A DNA stretch of 23,732 nucleotides from Flavobacteriales bacterium UBA5933 (GTDB lineage Bacteria; Bacteroidota; Bacteroidia; Flavobacteriales; Weeksellaceae): contig DJDD01000119.1 in NCBI GenBank assembly GCA_002430925.1, forward strand, positions 1 to 23,732, in the 5' to 3' direction. A program made the position numbers and the translations under genes. Positions within the stretch are counted from its first letter, which is position 1. The number at the start of each line of letters is the position of its first letter. The notes beneath the pieces were generated by a model, which worked only from the letters and a program-made list of their open reading frames with translations, was not told where the DNA came from and made no database searches. This document shows, in pieces, positions 21,090 through 23,732 of this stretch.

Positions 21090-23732
21090 ATGAAATTATT
21101 TTTATGTTATTGTAAGCATTTATTTTTTATTCTGCTATTTATTTTGTGTGGAATAAATTTACATGCTCAGAATTCTGATAAGAAATTACTTTTTAATATC
21201 TTAGATAATATTGAGGTCGGTGATGATAATTTTTTTACTGTTATATTACAATTAGAAAATATTTCGAATGATACAATAACTGCTAAATTAATTTTAGACA
21301 AACCATCAACTATACGATCATATTCTCAAGATAATTTAATTATAAAAATAAATCCTTCTAAAAAAGCTTTTATTCCATTAAAGTTTTCAATTAATAAACA
21401 ACAAGCTGCTGGAAACTTAAATATGAATTTTGATATTGTAGATAGTAAAACAAACCTTAGTTTAGGTACATCTACAACAAAAATTAAAATCGAATCAAAG
21501 AAAGATTTGAAAATTTTCCCTGTACAATCTAATATATTATATAGAGAAGAAGGTGATTCTATACATTATCAGTTAAAAGTTATAAATAAAGGAAATCAAT
21601 CAGAAAAAATATTACTAACAAATGTTGTTCCTGATCTTAAAGGTGGTTATGCTACAACAAATAAGAGATTAGAGATAAATGCATTTGAAGAAAAAATAAT
21701 TACTTTTTCTAAATATGTAACTCATGAAATGATGAAAATACAATCATTTCAAGTAAATGTTTCAGCCTATTATGATAATGGAAATTTTGCATCAAATGTT
21801 TTTTATACCATAGAAAATGCAAGTTCTAATAGAGTGTATGTTGATCCATCTAATGTGAATCAAACTTGGTTAAACCAATCATCAAATTATATAAGAATTT
21901 CTACAAGAGATTTAAGTTCTAATAATATAAATTATAACTTAATAGCTCACCAAGATTTTTCTGTTGGGTTAAATGAATTTTCGTATAATATTAATGGTAC
22001 ATCTTGGCAAAGAAATCAAGATAAGATTTTGACTGATACTTGGATAAAATATCAGCGAAATAATAAAGGAGTGCAAATAGGTTCTATTAACAATTATGAT
22101 TATGATATTCCTATTAATGGGCGAGGCATAATGGTATATAATAATTACAATAAAAATAATAATAAAATTGTAATAGGAACTGCTCAAAAAAGTTACAACT
22201 TATTGGATGATAATTTTAGTAGCGGATTAAGTAATAATAAAATAACCTTTGCTAATACAAAGTTTCTGATAAATGGTAAAAATGAATTAGAGTCAACGGC
22301 ATTATTTGATCAAAATATATCTACAACAAATTTTATTGTTACCAATGGTTATAGATGGATTTCAACAAATAAATGGAATCATTACGTAAAATTAGGTTAT
22401 GGTTTTACAAAGTTTAATGATACAAATGATTTACAAAATTCAATGTCTATAACATCAAACGTTTCTGGTAAAATAGGAAAATTTGATATATATAGCTCTA
22501 ATTATTATAGTTCTGGTTATTATCCAGGAACAAGAAAAGGAGCGCTCTATCTTAATCAAAGATTACAAAGAGCATTTAGAAAATTCTCTTTATGGTCATC
22601 TTTTACAATTACGAATAATAATCCTAAAACAATAGATCCATATTTAAAAAATTATACCAATGCAAATCAATCTCATGCTTTAAGAGGTGAATTAGGAATA
22701 TCTTTTAAGATAGCAAAACAATTTAATCTTTCATTTTCTCCAAAAATCAATATCGAAAAATCGAATGTATTAGATATAAATTCATTTACATATACTCCAA
22801 TTCATTTTAAATCTAGCTATGTCAATAGTTCATTCTCATGGTTGTCAAATTCCAGAAGTCATCAAATTGTTTTGAATACAATTACTGGTTTTTCTAAAAT
22901 TGATGAATATGGAAAAAATAAACCTTTAATATATGGTCAATTAACATGGGGATTCAAAAATTTTCAGTTGAATTCTTCTTACCAAAAAGGTAGTATGATG
23001 ATTGCTGAATTATATTCCAGATCAAATCTAAATCAACAAATAGAACGTTTTAATACATCTTTAAGTTATAGAAAGTCATATTTTAATAATAAATTAAATT
23101 TATCATTGAGTAGTTATTTAAGTTTTGATAAAAATTTTGGAAATATTTTTACATACGGATCAACAGTAGAATATGTTCCTGTTAATAATTTAACAATTAA
23201 TACACAAATAAATCATAGTATTTATGATGCAAGTTCCTTATTTACAAAACAAACTTATATACAAGCTGGTATACAATATAATTTACCTGCAAAAAATAAA
23301 CCTACAAATGTAAAATTTGGAACACTTAATTTATTTGTCTTTTATGATTATAACGCAAATGGAATATTTGATGAAGGAGATAAAGTTGCAGATAATAGAA
23401 TAGTGAAAATTAATGATATTAGTTTTATTACTGATTTAGATGGAAAAGTAAAATATAAGAAAATTCCTTATGGAAATTATTTGATTAATTTACCTGGACA
23501 AAAATGGTTTGCTCAAGATTTATACCCTTCAATTAATCAAGCAAATACAACGCTTAATATTCCAATGCAATTAACAGGTATAGTAAAAGGAAAATTAAAA
23601 TATGATACACCATCAAAATTAGCATATCAAGTATCATCAAATTTATTTGGATTTCAACTTACTTTTACAAATGACAATGGAAAAGTTTATACTATAAAAA
23701 CTAATGATAGAGGTGAATATACTGCATTTTTA
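21090..23732 (+). CDS. large outer-membrane usher-like protein, 3' end beyond the window
   Basis: This frame is open for 881 codons with no stop before the window edge. The ATG at 21090 lies 5 bases after the preceding stop. Residues 1-27 are a signal peptide (hydrophobic FFILLFILCGINLHA, cleavage before Gln). About 30-240 look like two Ig-like domains (FTVILQLENISNDTITAKLIL; YQLKVINKGNQSEKILLTN). About 249-740 is a long series of alternating amphipathic strands rich in Tyr, Ser and Asn, typical of an outer-membrane barrel. About 745-805 resembles an SdrD/Cna-B repeat (FVFYDYNANGIFDEGD, then TDLDGKVKYKKIPYGNYLINL), and a second such beta domain starts near 815. Position suggests the secretion pore for the two subunits. 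I do not see classical FimD usher signatures, so usher is inference. A surface adhesin is the alternative. Confidence 0.6.
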   Translation, partial: MKLFLCYCKHLFFILLFILCGINLHAQNSDKKLLFNILDNIEVGDDNFFTVILQLENISNDTITAKLILDKPSTIRSYSQDNLIIKINPSKKAFIPLKFSINKQQAAGNLNMNFDIVDSKTNLSLGTSTTKIKIESKKDLKIFPVQSNILYREEGDSIHYQLKVINKGNQSEKILLTNVVPDLKGGYATTNKRLEINAFEEKIITFSKYVTHEMMKIQSFQVNVSAYYDNGNFASNVFYTIENASSNRVYVDPSNVNQTWLNQSSNYIRISTRDLSSNNINYNLIAHQDFSVGLNEFSYNINGTSWQRNQDKILTDTWIKYQRNNKGVQIGSINNYDYDIPINGRGIMVYNNYNKNNNKIVIGTAQKSYNLLDDNFSSGLSNNKITFANTKFLINGKNELESTALFDQNISTTNFIVTNGYRWISTNKWNHYVKLGYGFTKFNDTNDLQNSMSITSNVSGKIGKFDIYSSNYYSSGYYPGTRKGALYLNQRLQRAFRKFSLWSSFTITNNNPKTIDPYLKNYTNANQSHALRGELGISFKIAKQFNLSFSPKINIEKSNVLDINSFTYTPIHFKSSYVNSSFSWLSNSRSHQIVLNTITGFSKIDEYGKNKPLIYGQLTWGFKNFQLNSSYQKGSMMIAELYSRSNLNQQIERFNTSLSYRKSYFNNKLNLSLSSYLSFDKNFGNIFTYGSTVEYVPVNNLTINTQINHSIYDASSLFTKQTYIQAGIQYNLPAKNKPTNVKFGTLNLFVFYDYNANGIFDEGDKVADNRIVKINDISFITDLDGKVKYKKIPYGNYLINLPGQKWFAQDLYPSINQANTTLNIPMQLTGIVKGKLKYDTPSKLAYQVSSNLFGFQLTFTNDNGKVYTIKTNDRGEYTAFL

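Noticed and set aside
21969..22187. 72-codon frame on - inside the usher-like gene
   Set aside because: It is a low-complexity Ile/Tyr-rich antisense shadow of a continuous 881-codon frame on +.

Overview
The window looks like chromosomal DNA of a low-GC member of the Bacteroidota, most likely a flavobacterium. Four things point there: the very AT-rich base composition, promoters of the TAnnTTTG (-7) type, the near absence of Shine-Dalgarno sequences, and the gene content (mevalonate-pathway decarboxylase, a trpEGDCFB operon, N-terminal signal peptides ending in a Gln after the cleavage site). I cannot name the species.

Layout. Positions 1-3109: a CorA-type metal channel, an NAD-dependent epimerase/dehydratase and mvaD, all on +. 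Positions 3361-3777: a hotdog acyl-CoA thioesterase on -. Positions 3915-6749: a LOG/lysine-decarboxylase-like nucleotide enzyme, initiator tRNA-Met, a SUFU-domain protein and thioredoxin, all on +. Positions 6789-9189: an AroP/PheP-like aromatic amino acid permease and a polytopic membrane protein on -. Positions 9237-9751: five tRNA genes on - (Pro, Pro, Arg, Ser, Pro in transcription order). Positions 9813-15743: the tryptophan operon on -, in the order trpL leader, attenuator, trpE, trpG, hairpin repeat, trpD, trpC, trpF, trpB. There is no trpA after trpB. Positions 15849-17433: an enoyl-CoA hydratase and a secreted SH3-like protein on +. Positions 17650-23732: an AraC-type regulator followed by a fimbria-like operon (pilin-like subunit, PapD-like periplasmic chaperone, two-domain tip-adhesin-like subunit, and a large outer-membrane barrel protein cut by the window end).

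How the parts work together. The trp operon has a complete ribosome-mediated attenuator that the protein-coding genes do not reveal. A 20-codon leader peptide with three consecutive Trp codons is followed by an intrinsic terminator just before trpE. Its promoter places the transcription start at or next to the leader ATG, so the leader peptide appears leaderless. The 17650-23732 cluster has the logic of a chaperone-usher pilus: regulator, major subunit, chaperone carrying the Arg and Lys anchor positions, a two-domain adhesin whose C-terminal half is homologous to the small subunit, and an outer-membrane barrel. The barrel protein does not obviously resemble the classical FimD/PapC usher. This is the best candidate in the window for a poorly described system.

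Two genome-scale patterns also appear. A 110-bp hairpin repeat occurs three times with conserved ends but a different stem sequence in each copy; one copy lies inside the trp operon. In addition, TAnnTTTG boxes sit only 4-5 bases before five start codons, suggesting frequent leaderless transcription.
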